Shown in pieces: positions 29,677 through 39,563 of a stretch of 64,000 bases of DNA; the stretch's first letter is position 1, and each line of letters opens with the position of its first letter. The stretch spans positions 109,605 through 173,604 of the forward strand of contig NZ_JGYP01000004.1 of assembly GCF_000741525.1 (NCBI RefSeq). The letters run 5' to 3'. Under the pieces are notes generated by a model. That model ran no database searches. It was not told where the DNA came from and saw nothing but the letters and a program-made list of their open reading frames with translations. The position numbers and the translations under genes were made by a program. This DNA comes from Bifidobacterium bohemicum DSM 22767 (GTDB lineage Bacteria; Actinomycetota; Actinomycetes; Actinomycetales; Bifidobacteriaceae).

Positions 29677-29709
29677 AAAAACGGCGGCGGAGCAAACCTC
29701 CGACCGCCG
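29677..29709 (-). terminator. Rho-independent terminator after rplS
   Basis: On the minus strand CGGCGG-T-CGGAG, loop GTTTG, CTCCG-CCGCCG is followed by TTTTTGT. It separates rplS from lepB. Confidence 0.85.
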
Positions 29710-29725
29710 CAAAAGGCTCAGAACC

Positions 29726-30094
29726 TCACGCCTTGGCGCTGTTGTCCTGACGCTCGACGATACGTGCGGACTTGCCGCGACGAGTGCGCAGGTAGTAGAG
29801 CTTCGCACGACGAACGCGACCACGACGAGTCACCTTGATCGAGTCGATCATCGGGGAATGCAGCGGGAAACGGCGTTCCACACCGTTGCCGAAGCTGATC
29901 TTACGCACGACGAACGTCTCACGCAGGCCGGAGCCCTGACGAGCGATCACCACGCCGGTGAACGCCTGAAGACGGAAGTTGTTGCCTTCCTGAATCTTGA
30001 CGTTGACCTCGACGGTGTCTCCCGGACGGAAATCCGGAATGCTCTCGGCGGGCTTGAGCTGCTTGGCCTCAAAGGCCTCAATAGCGTTAACCAT
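29726..30094 (-). CDS. rplS: 50S ribosomal protein L19
   Basis: This protein of 122 residues is L19, located at the subunit interface. It begins [17 protein letters not shown] and has [16 protein letters not shown] and the C-terminal [18 protein letters not shown]. The ATG at 30094 has AGGTGA four bases before it; a longer upstream frame has no homology. A strong terminator follows, so it is likely transcribed alone. Confidence 0.97.
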   Translation of the reverse strand: MVNAIEAFEAKQLKPAESIPDFRPGDTVEVNVKIQEGNNFRLQAFTGVVIARQGSGLRETFVVRKISFGNGVERRFPLHSPMIDSIKVTRRGRVRRAKLYYLRTRRGKSARIVERQDNSAKA

Positions 30095-30599
30095 TGTTTC
30101 ACCTGTCGCCGCCGCATACCGGCGCACATGTCAGGGGTGCCCTGCCTCGCCACCGACCCAAGGCCGGCACACGGCGCAACGCACCCAATCCACCATTCGG
30201 CGGACCACCCGCCGAACGCAAGCCGATTCGCCGCTACGACATCTAAATCGCACGACTGAACCACAACGGAGGCGCACCTATGCGGCAGCGCACCCCCTTG
30301 GCATAACAACAGTAGGCAATTCTATCCTCGCGTTCAGACAGCCCGGCAAGAGCCCGTCGGAAGGTTGGCCGAGCAATCGATCAGCGCGAACGATTCCAAC
30401 CACGGAACTCGTCACCGGTCACAGTGCATTGGTCACCGGCAAATCGACGGACCGCCATGCTCTCAAAGCATTAGTGCACCTCAACCGTAAACCACCGCAT
30501 GGCAGTGCGGACTACGCTTCAGTTCACCGACCGAATCGTGGGTCTTCCCCACGGAGCCCGAACCCCCGACAACCGGCTTTCGCACTACGTGCATTCGGC
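30095..30599. other. Intergenic region upstream of rplS and of the ABC transporter leader
   Basis: About 500 bases between divergent units hold no supported gene. The rplS promoter must lie here but I cannot define it. Several CGAACCACCGCC-like segments occur without clear order. Confidence 0.4.
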
Positions 30600-30628
30600 T
30601 TGACTTTTGTCTCAAACGTGCCTAGGTT
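30600..30628 (+). promoter_or_regulatory. Promoter of the ABC transporter leader
   Basis: TTGACT (30600-30605) and TAGGTT (30623-30628) are 17 bases apart. Transcription would start near 30635, about 40 bases before the leader ORF. An alternative -10, CATAAT, lies ten bases further on. Confidence 0.5.
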
Positions 30629-30673
30629 GGTCATAATACATACCTATCGTTCGACGTGAAGGAGGTGGGGATC

Positions 30674-30757
30674 ATGACAGACGATCTGCCGAGTAGTTCT
30701 AACGATCTACATCATTTATGCTTAAACATCCTTTCCCACTTCGGCGAGACGGTCTGA
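30674..30757 (+). CDS. 27-residue leader ORF of the ABC transporter
   Basis: This short frame begins with ATG six bases after the very strong site AAGGAGGTGGGG and ends in TGA at 30755-30757. The peptide starts MTDDLPSSSNDLHHL and contains five leucines, two adjacent histidines and one cysteine. Three of the leucine codons are CTA, TTA and TTA, which are rare in this GC-rich genome. It lies 195 bases before the permease gene and just before a stable hairpin. The arrangement suggests a regulatory leader peptide whose translation controls the transporter, but a small functional protein cannot be excluded. I do not recognise the peptide. Confidence 0.55.
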   Translation: MTDDLPSSSNDLHHLCLNILSHFGETV

Positions 30758-30783
30758 TACGCGGCTGAGCGATGATGCGGCAT

Positions 30784-30826
30784 AAGGCATCTGTCCTGTC
30801 TGAATCTTCGGACGGACAGTTGCCTT
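30784..30826 (+). promoter_or_regulatory. Leader hairpin between the short ORF and the permease
   Basis: AAGGCA and TGCCTT form the base of a stem that continues as CTGTCC/GGACAG and GTC/GAC around the loop TGAATCTTCG; only a T-T mismatch and a one-base bulge interrupt it. It starts 27 bases after the leader ORF stop. No T-run follows, so it may control translation or pausing rather than end transcription alone. Confidence 0.55.
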
Positions 30827-30952
30827 CACGTGCGCATTTCGCCTTTAGCGTATTTCCTGCAATCGGCATCCCTCACATATCTCACCGAGATTCCACACAT
30901 CCGAGCATGCGTCGCGCACCACAGGGCGGTGGCGCTTGAAAGAAGGAATCCT

Positions 30953-32720
30953 ATGAACGAATTCACGATTAGCCGCTCTTCACCCGCCGGCACCAACGCA
31001 GGCAACTCCGATGATGTCAGCACCGCACGTCGGGTCATTTTCGGACTGCCTTGTGGTGGCCGGCATCCTCGCCGTCTTCGGACTGGTCGGCTGGCTTCTG
31101 CCATCCGTCGGCGCACCCATCGGGCCGGATGGCATGCCTTCCACAGTGTCCACCGACCTGCGAAACCTGCCCTACTACGCGTTGCGCTCCGTGTTCCGCA
31201 TGGCGATCGCGTTGATCTTTTCGCTGGTTTTCACCTTCGTCTACGGGCTGGCGGCGGCGCGTTCGAAACGCTTGGGCAAAGTGCTCATCCCATTGCTCGA
31301 CATCCTTCAATCCGTGCCGATTCTCGGCTTCCTTTCGGCGACGGTGGCCATCTGGCTGGCCCTCTTCCCCGGTTCGGAGCTGGGCGTCGAAGCGGCCTCG
31401 ATTTTCGCCATCTTCACTTCACAGGCCTGGAACATGACGTTCTCGTTCCACAGATCCCTGCTAAGCGAGCCGCAGGAGCTGGACGAAGCAGTACGCAACC
31501 TACGCCTGACACGCTGGCAGCGCTTCTGGACGCTCGACGTGCCCAATTCCATGATCCCGCTGATCTGGAACATGATGATGAGCGTGGGCGGCGGCTGGTT
31601 CTTCCTGACGGCCTCCGAAGTCATCTCCGTGGGCAACAGGGACTATGCGCTGCCCGGCATCGGCAGCTTCGTGGCCACCGCATCAGCCGAAGAGAAACCC
31701 GGCAAAGTGGCTTGCGCCATCGTGACCATGGTGCTGATCGTAGTCGTCATCGACGTACTTGTCTGGAAGCCGCTTACGGCTTGGGCCGAAAAATTCCGCA
31801 TCACCAACAACGCCTCTGAAACGCCCAAAAAGAGCGCGGTGCTCACCGTCATCCGCCAGTCGCATATCGACAAATGGATTGCGACCCTGCTCACGCCGAT
31901 CAAGGACGGGCTCGATCGCGTGATGCGCGTGTTCGGACGGACCGGGGCGCGTTGGACCGCACCCGCCAAACGGCGCCGCACCGGAGACCTGGTCTTCGAC
32001 GTGGCCGTGGGTGCGATCGTGGTGTTCGGCGCATACCAACTGCTCTCGTCCATCGCGCAGAAGACGGGGTTCGACGAACTGGGCCACGCCTTCGGACTGG
32101 GGTTCATCACCTTCCTGCGCGTCCTGCTACTGACGATCGTCTGCTCGGTGATCTGGGTGCCGATCGGCGCCATCGTCGGGATGAACCCACGAATTTCGCG
32201 GTTCGCGGAGCCCCTGGTGCAGGTGTTGTCGAGCTTCCCGGCGAACTTCATCTTCCCCTTCATCACCATGTGGTTCGTGGCATGGAACATCGATATCAAC
32301 TGGGGTTCGATCCTGCTCATGGCCCTGGGCACGCAATGGTACATCCTGTTCAACGTGATCGCCGGGGCGAGCGCGATCCCCAACGACCTGCTGGAAATGA
32401 CCCACAACATGGGGCTGAGCACTTGGATGCGCTGGAAGAAACTCATCCTCCCCTCCGTCTTCGGCTCCTGGGTGACCGGCGGCATCACCGCGGCCGGCGG
32501 CGCATGGAACGCGTCCATCGTCTCGGAAGTCGTCAGCTATGGCAGGCACACCCTTACGGCAGACGGCATAGGCGCGTACATCACGCAGGCCACTGCAGAG
32601 AACAACGGCATGAAAGTGCTGATCGGCGTGGTGGTGATGGCGGTCTTCGTGGTCGGCGCCAACCGTCTTTTCTGGACTCCGCTCGAAAACCTCGCCGACA
32701 CCCGGTTCGCCCTGAACTAG
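30953..32720 (+). CDS. ABC transporter permease, two fused BPD-type domains (frameshifted)
   Basis: This permease belongs to the nitrate/sulfonate/taurine type (SsuC/TauC-like) and contains two inner-membrane domains in one chain. Both EAA loops are visible: EPQELDEAVRNLRLTRWQRF and IPNDLLEMTHNMGLSTWMRW. The likely start is ATG 30953, six bases after AGAAGGAA, giving MNEFTISRSSPAGTNAGNSD; this frame is open only to a shift at 31038-31041, where removing one T from TTTT joins it to SDCLVVAGILAVFGLVGWLL. As written the frames do not join, so the gene is broken or the sequence has an error. The substrate is unknown; no substrate-binding protein is encoded nearby. Confidence 0.85.
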
Positions 32721-32737
32721 ACGGCGGAGGCCGATCA

Positions 32738-32842
32738 ATGAGCATTCTCGACAACCTGGCAACAGACTCCACCGTTTCGCTCGAAACCTACGGATCTGCA
32801 TCACGACACCGCTTTACGGCAAACGCAATACAAATTGATTAG
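32738..32842 (+). CDS. 34-residue ORF between permease and ATPase
   Basis: ATG 32738 lies seven bases after GGAGG, and the frame ends in TAG at 32842, fourteen bases before the ATPase start. The peptide begins MSILDNLATDSTVSL, is hydrophilic, has no membrane segment and ends ANAIQID. It fits exactly in the gap between the two transporter genes, which suggests a small translated subunit or a coupling ORF that brings ribosomes to the ATPase gene. I do not recognise it. Confidence 0.5.
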   Translation: MSILDNLATDSTVSLETYGSASRHRFTANAIQID

Positions 32843-32855
32843 AAAGGCGAAGCGC

Positions 32856-34421
32856 ATGACCTTCACCAACTTCATCACCAAGTCCGCCACCGGTGGCGGA
32901 CACAGCCAGGCGCTGACCCGCGACCTGAACGACGACACGACGAACGCCATCATCGAGGCTGAGCACATCTCCCAGACGTTCACCGGCGACAAAGGCAATG
33001 AACTGACCGTGCTCGACGACATATCCTTCACCCTGCACAAGGGCGAGATCGTCGCGATCCTAGGGCGATCAGGCGCCGGAAAATCCACTTTCCTGCGGAT
33101 TCTCGCCGGTCTGGTCCAACCCAGCTCCGGACGAGTGGCCTACCGCGGCAAGCCGTTGAACGGACCGAACCCCGGCGTGGCGCTTGTCTTCCAGACCTTC
33201 GCGCTCATGCCGTGGCTGACCGTGCAGGATAACGTCGAACTCGGCCTGCAGGCCCGGGGCGTACCGCGCAGGCAACGCAGCGAAATGGCGCTGGCTGCCA
33301 TCGATTCCATCGGTCTAGACGGGTTCGAATCCGCCTACCCGAAGGAGCTTTCGGGAGGGATGCGCCAACGCGTCGGCATCGCCCGCGCGTTAGTGTTGCA
33401 GCCGGACGCGTTGTTCATGGACGAACCCTTCAGCGCCCTTGACGTGCTGACCGCCGAGAATCTGCGTCAGGAGGTCCTGAAGCTCTGGGGCAACGAGCAG
33501 CAGAACATCTCCTCGATTCTCATGGTGACGCACAACATCGAGGAGGCGGTGCAGATGGCCGACCGCGTCGTGGTGCTCGGCTCGCACCCGGGACATCTGA
33601 TCGCACAGGTGCCGGTCGACCTGCCCCGCCCGCGCGACAAGCACAGCGCCGAGTTCGGCGCGATGGTCGATAAACTCTACACGGTTCTGACCGGTCAGAA
33701 CCCCAACGGAACCCCTGACGAGAAGGAACAGGCCGGGCAGACGGGCGCCGGCACCACCCGAGACTCCAACGGAACATCGCCGGACATCGCTTCCTCGACC
33801 GTTGAAAAGAGCGGCGCAGAAGCAAACATCGGAGAACCGACCGACGGCACCTTGGCCGATCTTAAACGCGAACTGGTGGACAAGAGGTCGAACAGGGAGG
33901 ACGGCGCCAGCGACGCCCATGACGACAGCAGCGGTACCGCTGGCGACCTGCCGGACGCGACCCCCGGAGGGTTGGCCGGCCTGATCGACGTGGTGGCCGG
34001 ATACCCGGACGGCGTGGACCTGGCCGACCTCGCCAGCGACCTGAACTTCGAGGTGGACGACCTCTTCCCGCTGATCGACGCCGGCACGATGCTCGACGTG
34101 TTCCGCGTGGACAACGGCCACTGCACCCTGACCGAGAACGGCATGGCATGGCATGGGGCGGACATCCTCAAAGCCAAGGAGATCTTCGCCGATCTGGCGA
34201 TGGACCATGCGCCGTTGGTGCGCACCATCGACCAGGCGCTGCGCCGCCAACCGAACGACGCGCTGCACGGGGACCTGATCCTCGACCTGCTGCGCCGTCG
34301 CCACAACGACGAGGAGGCACGCCGACAGTTCGACATCGCCGTGAGTTGGGGAAGGTACGGCGAGCTGTTCGACTACAACGCCGACGACGATCTGCTCACG
34401 CTCGATGACGCGAACAGATAA
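32856..34421 (+). CDS. ABC transporter ATP-binding protein with C-terminal AAA-associated domain
   Basis: This 521-residue protein powers the neighbouring permease. The nucleotide-binding domain (about residues 30-275) has Walker A GRSGAGKST, signature LSGGMRQRV and Walker B ALFMDEPFSALD. A hydrophilic linker of about 100 residues leads to a C-terminal domain (from about 365, GGLAGLIDVVAGYPDGVDLA) of the AAA_assoc_C type found in some nitrate/sulfonate-type transporters. GAAAGGCGA precedes the ATG at 32856. The domain may sense a regulator or ligand; this is inference. Confidence 0.92.
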   Translation: MTFTNFITKSATGGGHSQALTRDLNDDTTNAIIEAEHISQTFTGDKGNELTVLDDISFTLHKGEIVAILGRSGAGKSTFLRILAGLVQPSSGRVAYRGKPLNGPNPGVALVFQTFALMPWLTVQDNVELGLQARGVPRRQRSEMALAAIDSIGLDGFESAYPKELSGGMRQRVGIARALVLQPDALFMDEPFSALDVLTAENLRQEVLKLWGNEQQNISSILMVTHNIEEAVQMADRVVVLGSHPGHLIAQVPVDLPRPRDKHSAEFGAMVDKLYTVLTGQNPNGTPDEKEQAGQTGAGTTRDSNGTSPDIASSTVEKSGAEANIGEPTDGTLADLKRELVDKRSNREDGASDAHDDSSGTAGDLPDATPGGLAGLIDVVAGYPDGVDLADLASDLNFEVDDLFPLIDAGTMLDVFRVDNGHCTLTENGMAWHGADILKAKEIFADLAMDHAPLVRTIDQALRRQPNDALHGDLILDLLRRRHNDEEARRQFDIAVSWGRYGELFDYNADDDLLTLDDANR

Positions 34422-34453
34422 TTCGTCACTCCCCATAGGCAAAGCGGTCGCGA

Positions 34454-34507
34454 AGGACGGGCGGATGCCATGAAACCGATGGTTTCCTTATGGCATCCGC
34501 CCGTCCT
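34454..34507. terminator. Strong bidirectional terminator
   Basis: Two 18-base arms, AGGACGGGCGGATGCCAT and its perfect complement, enclose a second small hairpin GAAACC-GAT-GGTTTC. The element lies between the convergent ABC ATPase and DUF2207 genes and is followed on the plus strand by GTTGGTTTTG. Confidence 0.85.
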
Positions 34508-34567
34508 GTTGGTTTTGAAGTTCGCAGCACCCAACGAACGAGCCACCACCATGCGCACCTGCGAATC

Positions 34568-36814
34568 TTACCAGCCACCGAACGAACCGCCGCCCGCACC
34601 GCCGCCTGAGCCACCGAATGAAATTCCGGAACCAATCCCGCCGGCATCCGATGACTCATACGCAGGAGTGCCGATATTGATGATTTCACTACTCAACTGC
34701 GCACCGATATCGGAGAAGTTCACACCGCCGGGCCCTAGTCCGAAGCCTGCGTAAGTGGCATCGCCATAGACATACATTGGCGCATAATACGTCCAATAAA
34801 TGGAGGAAATGGCGGAACCGTCGGGAATCCGGGTCCCATCCAAACCCTGCGGCGACGCCGCGGCCAACCTCCGCACCACCTTCTCGCTGATACCCAACGC
34901 CGTGGCATAAACGAGGTAGTGGCCCCACAACTCGACATCGAAAGCATCGCGATCGGTGAAATCACTGAAGTCTTCAAGATAGTTGGCCAACCCCTGCAAT
35001 TCGTCAGCCATTTGATCACCGGATGCGGTGAACGTCTGCCGTTGCAGCAGCATCGCCACAGGCACCAGCAACAGCACGACGATTCCAATCATCAATGACG
35101 CGAGCACAGGGACATGCCGGCCGGCATCCAACAGCAACAGCAGGCAAACGCCGCCCATCATACTCAACAAGACAAGGATGGAGGCGTATAGCCCGTTGCG
35201 CGAGACCGTAAAACCGCGCGCATCATATTCCAATCGCGCTTGCAAATTGTACTCATCATACAAGTTCGGGCCCTCGTCCCATTCCCCACCACCAGTCCGA
35301 CCACTCAGCGAGTCCAGATCGAAGGCCCTGGAACCCATAAAGTCGGAGGCCGCTGCGAGGAACCGCAGCATCGCAAACTCGGAAGGATACAATTCGCCCG
35401 CCGGATTGTCGAGATACCCGTCCGTCTTGGGAAGAATCACAACAGTGCTGGTCGCTCGGTCACGGTCGTTACGATTGGCCTGAATACATGTGTCGATCTG
35501 CGCCCCACTGGCCTTGGCCATATCCAAACCCTGATACCAGCGCGCAGAACCGGGGTAAAGGGCAATGAAACCTTTATCCGCCAATGAAAGCACAGTAGCG
35601 GCAACACCGCCCTCGCTCACGGCGGATCCCTTCAATGACGCGTTACCTTGCGCCACACCGTTGAGCATGGCCGCACCGGCTGGGCTGATTTGAGGCACGT
35701 CGCGGAAATACTCAAGACGACCACGATATGAAGAACGACGATTGGTGTAAATCACAGCAGCCAACCCCGTCACCAACATCACCAACATGAGAGCCACGGT
35801 GAGCCACACGAACAGACGCGTATGGTCGGTGCTTCGGCGCTGAGCCTCATTCCGTTCACACTGCTCGTTCGCAATGACCGTATCGCCATAGTTGCCGTGT
35901 TTCCGGTGCGCGACCGTGGCATCCATCACCCTGGCGTCGAATATGGTAACCAAGTCCACGTGTTGCTTCACCGCCACATCGTCGGCCGTAAAGGTGAACA
36001 TCCCATTCTTGACCGCGCCAATCCGCCCGATGCCCTTATAGTGCAGCCAATGACGGGTCTTGCCTCCATCCTTTGCAACGCCTTTTGGCAAGGTGACTGT
36101 GGCCTTGAAGGCACCAATCGGCACGGTGTTGCCATCACCGACCGGTTCCCACTTGAAATATGCCACATCGTCGTAGACGCTGACCACGTCCTTGAGCGTC
36201 ATACCGATGTCGAACTTAAGACTTTGCGCCTTTTCGGTGGCAGGGATGTTCCATGCGAGCTCGACCTCGTCACCGTCAGCCGCGTTTGAGGCGAGGGTCG
36301 GGTCGTCTTTGAGGCCCTGCACATACTGCTCGTCGGTCATCGAGGCCGGACGATAGACCGTACCTGAGTGGTCAACGCTCGCCCCAATCACGGTCGCATA
36401 CCATTGTTCGGCGAAATGCTTGTCCCAGCTCGAATCGTCGCCAACCTCATTCCGATCGACCACATGGCCCCCGGCATAAGCTTTACCGCTTGTCGCGTCC
36501 TTAACCGAAACGTCAGTGATCGCGCTCAGCTGCCTGTCGCTGATCGTCAGGCGCTGGGTCATCTGATGCCAAAGCTGGTGGCCATTCTTCTTATCGAGTT
36601 TGATGTCGACATGCTCCACGACACGCAAGTCACCGTTTGGACGAACCGTTACCTCATAATTGAGGGAATTATAGGATAACGCGGCATGATGATCCGCACG
36701 ACCGGCTACAAAGAACAAGAAAACCGCTAGGACCGCAACCGTCACGCCTGCCGCAATACCACAGACAAGTGCATTCCTGACTCGCTTAGGGTTAGGACTC
36801 CTGCCAATACTCAT
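34568..36814 (-). CDS. DUF2207-domain membrane protein
   Basis: This 748-residue protein has an N-terminal membrane helix (near residues 15-40), an extracytoplasmic DUF2207 domain (about residues 45-310), a second membrane helix around residue 350, two further ones near 545-600, and a glycine-rich C-terminus ending GGGSFGGW. Its function is unknown; members often sit beside lemA, as here. The ATG at 36814 was chosen because GAAGGG lies nine bases before it. It follows lemA by 125 bases. The Gly/Ser tail resembles those of TPM-domain and LemA-linked proteins. Confidence 0.85.
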   Translation of the reverse strand: MSIGRSPNPKRVRNALVCGIAAGVTVAVLAVFLFFVAGRADHHAALSYNSLNYEVTVRPNGDLRVVEHVDIKLDKKNGHQLWHQMTQRLTISDRQLSAITDVSVKDATSGKAYAGGHVVDRNEVGDDSSWDKHFAEQWYATVIGASVDHSGTVYRPASMTDEQYVQGLKDDPTLASNAADGDEVELAWNIPATEKAQSLKFDIGMTLKDVVSVYDDVAYFKWEPVGDGNTVPIGAFKATVTLPKGVAKDGGKTRHWLHYKGIGRIGAVKNGMFTFTADDVAVKQHVDLVTIFDARVMDATVAHRKHGNYGDTVIANEQCERNEAQRRSTDHTRLFVWLTVALMLVMLVTGLAAVIYTNRRSSYRGRLEYFRDVPQISPAGAAMLNGVAQGNASLKGSAVSEGGVAATVLSLADKGFIALYPGSARWYQGLDMAKASGAQIDTCIQANRNDRDRATSTVVILPKTDGYLDNPAGELYPSEFAMLRFLAAASDFMGSRAFDLDSLSGRTGGGEWDEGPNLYDEYNLQARLEYDARGFTVSRNGLYASILVLLSMMGGVCLLLLLDAGRHVPVLASLMIGIVVLLLVPVAMLLQRQTFTASGDQMADELQGLANYLEDFSDFTDRDAFDVELWGHYLVYATALGISEKVVRRLAAASPQGLDGTRIPDGSAISSIYWTYYAPMYVYGDATYAGFGLGPGGVNFSDIGAQLSSEIINIGTPAYESSDAGGIGSGISFGGSGGGAGGGSFGGW

Positions 36815-36938
36815 GGCTTTCGGCCCTTCTCGCTTTTCCACAAACCACGCCAAATGCCTCAGTGTGCCGGTTCACGTAAGTCAAATCGATTGCAAATCAT
36901 ATAGTGAACAGTCATCCGTACACACTCATCGCGTACCC

Positions 36939-37517
36939 TTAGAACCTGATCTGCGGCACCACCTTATCCAACTCGTCGGCGCGGAAATACTCGGCCTTCG
37001 AGAAATGGAACATACCGGCCACGATATTCGAGGGGAACATCTCGATCTTCGTGTTGAGCTTCTGGACCACGTCGTTGTAGAACTGACGCGCGTAGGCGAT
37101 CTTCTCCTCGATGTCGCTCAATTGCGCCTGCAAGTCAAGGAAGTTCTGGTTGGCTTTCAAGTCAGGGTACGCCTCAGCCGTGGCGGTGAGGTTCATCAGG
37201 GCGCGCGACAGATTCGACTCGGCCTCGGCGCGGTCGGCCGCCGTGGCCGTCTGGCTGCATGCGGTCTGAAGCGCGGCTGCACGGGCCTCGGTCACCTTCT
37301 CGAACACCGCGGACTCGTGCGAGGCGTACCCCTTGACCGTCTCGACGAGGTTCGGCACCAGGTCGGTGCGCCGCTTGAGCTGCACGTCGATCTGCGACCA
37401 GCCGTTCTCGACACGGTTACGCAGCGCTACCAGATTGTTATACATGGATACGCCCCATAGCGCAACAACCACGACGACAGCCGCAACAACGATCGCTACA
37501 ATTGCCCCAGTGCCCAT
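36939..37517 (-). CDS. lemA: LemA family protein
   Basis: This 192-residue protein has one N-terminal membrane helix (AIVAIVVAAVVVVVALWGVS) and a helical cytoplasmic or extracytoplasmic domain with the family stretch NRVENGWSQIDVQLKRRTDL and DLVPNLVETVKGYASHE. LemA proteins have no firmly known biochemical function. The ATG at 37517 has AGAGGGG five bases upstream; a longer frame upstream has no homology. It is followed by the DUF2207 gene, a common pairing. Confidence 0.94.
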   Translation of the reverse strand: MGTGAIVAIVVAAVVVVVALWGVSMYNNLVALRNRVENGWSQIDVQLKRRTDLVPNLVETVKGYASHESAVFEKVTEARAAALQTACSQTATAADRAEAESNLSRALMNLTATAEAYPDLKANQNFLDLQAQLSDIEEKIAYARQFYNDVVQKLNTKIEMFPSNIVAGMFHFSKAEYFRADELDKVVPQIRF

Positions 37518-37868
37518 TGCAGCCCCTCTCTTCCCCTCAACCTTTTTCGACCTCGATACTCGACATGCAAACATTTTCGCATAACTCGTATGCCGACGCA
37601 AGACAGGAATCGCGGTGCCGGCCGTCAGAAACCAACGGAGAGAGCCAAAGGTACCAGACGCAACACACGCCAAGCATCCTGGCCGAAAACAGCCACCCAA
37701 ATACAAAGGCACCTGCCCGCCACACGGACGGAACAGGTGCCTTGACTCGCGATATGCGACATATCAGAGTAAGCCGGCGATGGTTTTTACGCGCATCTCA
37801 ACATACGCGCATTCTCCCGACCCGCAAGGACGCACACAGCCGCCGCCCCCGCTACCGACTACTTAGGG
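37518..37868. other. Intergenic region between lemA and pgi
   Basis: The 351 bases hold the pgi terminator (37700-37741) and presumably the lemA promoter. No gene is supported. Confidence 0.5.
37700..37741 (-). terminator. Terminator after pgi
   Basis: GGCACCTG (37708-37715) and CAGGTGCC (37734-37741) form a perfect 8-base stem, followed on the minus strand by TTTGTATTT. Confidence 0.75.
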
Positions 37869-39563
37869 CTACTTGCGATGGGCGCGGTAGAAGCGAATCA
37901 GGCTCTGCGTGGAAGCGTCCTGCTGCGCGAGCGCCTCATCGTCCTGCGAGATCGCCGGGGTGATCTGGCGGGCGAGTTGCTTGCCGAGTTCGACGCCCCA
38001 CTGGTCGAAGGAGTCGATGCCCCACACGGTGCCCTCGGTGAAGGTGATGTGCTCGTAGAGCGCAATCAGCTCGCCCAGCGAGAACGGGGTCAGCGCATCG
38101 CCGAAGATCGAGGTGGTCGGGCGGTTGCCGCTGAAGACGCGAGCCGGCACGATGGCCTCCGGCGTGCCCTCGGCGCGCACCTCGTCGGCGGTCTTGCCGA
38201 AGGCGAGCGCCTTGGTCTGTGCCAGGTAGTTGCCCAGGAAGAGCTCGTGCACGTCCTGATCGCCATCCTTGGCGGGGTTCGGGGTGTTGGCGAAAGCGAT
38301 GAAGTCGGCGGGAATCAACTGGGTGCCCTGGTGGATCAGCTGGTAGAAGGCGTGCTGGCCGTTGGTGCCGGGCTCGCCCCAGAAGACTTCGCCGGTGTCG
38401 GTGGTGACGGGAGTGCCGTCCCAGCGTACGGACTTGCCGTTGGATTCCATTGTCAGCTGCTGCAGGTAGGCCGGGAAACGATGCAGGTACTGGTCATAGG
38501 GAAGCACGGCGTGCGTCGCGGCCTTGAAGAAGTTGCGATACCACACGTTCATCATGCCCATCATGGCCACGACGTTCTGCTCGAGCGGTGTGTTGGCGAA
38601 GTATTCGTCGATCTCGTGGAACCCGGCGAGGAACTCCTCGAAGCGCTTCGGACCGCAGACGATGGCAATGGAGGTGCCGACTGCGGAATCCACGGAATAA
38701 CGGCCGCCAACCCAGTTCCAGAAGCCGAAGGCGTTCTCGGGGTCGATTCCGAACTCCTCGACACCCTTGAGGTTGGTGGAAACTGCGATGAAGTGCTTGG
38801 CGATGGCCTCGGCGCGCTTGGCCTCCGAGCCGTCGATGGCGCCGTTGGCTTTGAGGGTGTCCAGGAGCCAGGTGCGTGCCTCGCGTGCGTTGGTGAGGGT
38901 TTCGAGGGTGGTGAACGTCTTGGAGACGACGACGAACAGGGTGGTCTCGGGGTCGAGGTCACGGGTCTTCTCGCTGATGTCGTTGGGGTCGATGTTGGAG
39001 ACGTAACGCGCGGAGATGCCGGCGTCCGCGTAAGGCTTGAGCGCCTCGTAGGCCATGACCGGACCCAGGTCGGAGCCGCCGATGCCGATGTTGACCACGG
39101 TTTTGATCTTCTTGCCGGTCACGCCGCGCCACTCGCCGGAGCGCACCTTGTCCGCGAAGGCGTAGATCCTGTCGAGCACTTCGTGCACGTCCTTGACCAC
39201 GTCCTGGCCGTCGACGATGTACTTGCCCTCATCCGACTTCGGACGACGGAGCGCGGTGTGCAGCACGGCCCGGTCCTCGGTGTTGTTGATGTGGACGCCC
39301 TCGTACATGGCCTTGCGCCGATCCTCAAGACCCACGGCCTTGGCGAGGTCGGCGAACAGCTTGAGCGTTTCGGGCTTGACAAGGTTCTTGGAAAGGTCGA
39401 AGTGAAGGTCGCCTGCATCGAAGCTCAGCGATTCCACACGCTTGGGGTCTTCCGCAAACCACTTCTTGAGGTCGACGCCCTCGGCTTGCAGCTCGTCGAA
39501 ATGCTTTTGCAGCGCCGCCCACTCGGGGGTTTTCGTCGCGTCGACAGGAGGATTGATGGCCAT
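37869..39563 (-). CDS. pgi: Glucose-6-phosphate isomerase
   Basis: This 564-residue enzyme interconverts glucose 6-phosphate and fructose 6-phosphate, which feeds the bifid shunt. Signature segments are [18 protein letters not shown], the glutamate region [32 protein letters not shown] and the C-terminal [14 protein letters not shown]. The start at 39563 ([15 protein letters not shown]) has AAAGGAC eight bases upstream. The gene is transcribed alone and has its own terminator. Confidence 0.97.
   Translation of the reverse strand: MAINPPVDATKTPEWAALQKHFDELQAEGVDLKKWFAEDPKRVESLSFDAGDLHFDLSKNLVKPETLKLFADLAKAVGLEDRRKAMYEGVHINNTEDRAVLHTALRRPKSDEGKYIVDGQDVVKDVHEVLDRIYAFADKVRSGEWRGVTGKKIKTVVNIGIGGSDLGPVMAYEALKPYADAGISARYVSNIDPNDISEKTRDLDPETTLFVVVSKTFTTLETLTNAREARTWLLDTLKANGAIDGSEAKRAEAIAKHFIAVSTNLKGVEEFGIDPENAFGFWNWVGGRYSVDSAVGTSIAIVCGPKRFEEFLAGFHEIDEYFANTPLEQNVVAMMGMMNVWYRNFFKAATHAVLPYDQYLHRFPAYLQQLTMESNGKSVRWDGTPVTTDTGEVFWGEPGTNGQHAFYQLIHQGTQLIPADFIAFANTPNPAKDGDQDVHELFLGNYLAQTKALAFGKTADEVRAEGTPEAIVPARVFSGNRPTTSIFGDALTPFSLGELIALYEHITFTEGTVWGIDSFDQWGVELGKQLARQITPAISQDDEALAQQDASTQSLIRFYRAHRK

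Noticed and set aside
30674..30952. Known riboswitch before the ABC transporter
   Set aside because: I looked for TPP, SAM, M-box and manganese riboswitch core motifs and found none; the strong features are a short ORF and one hairpin.
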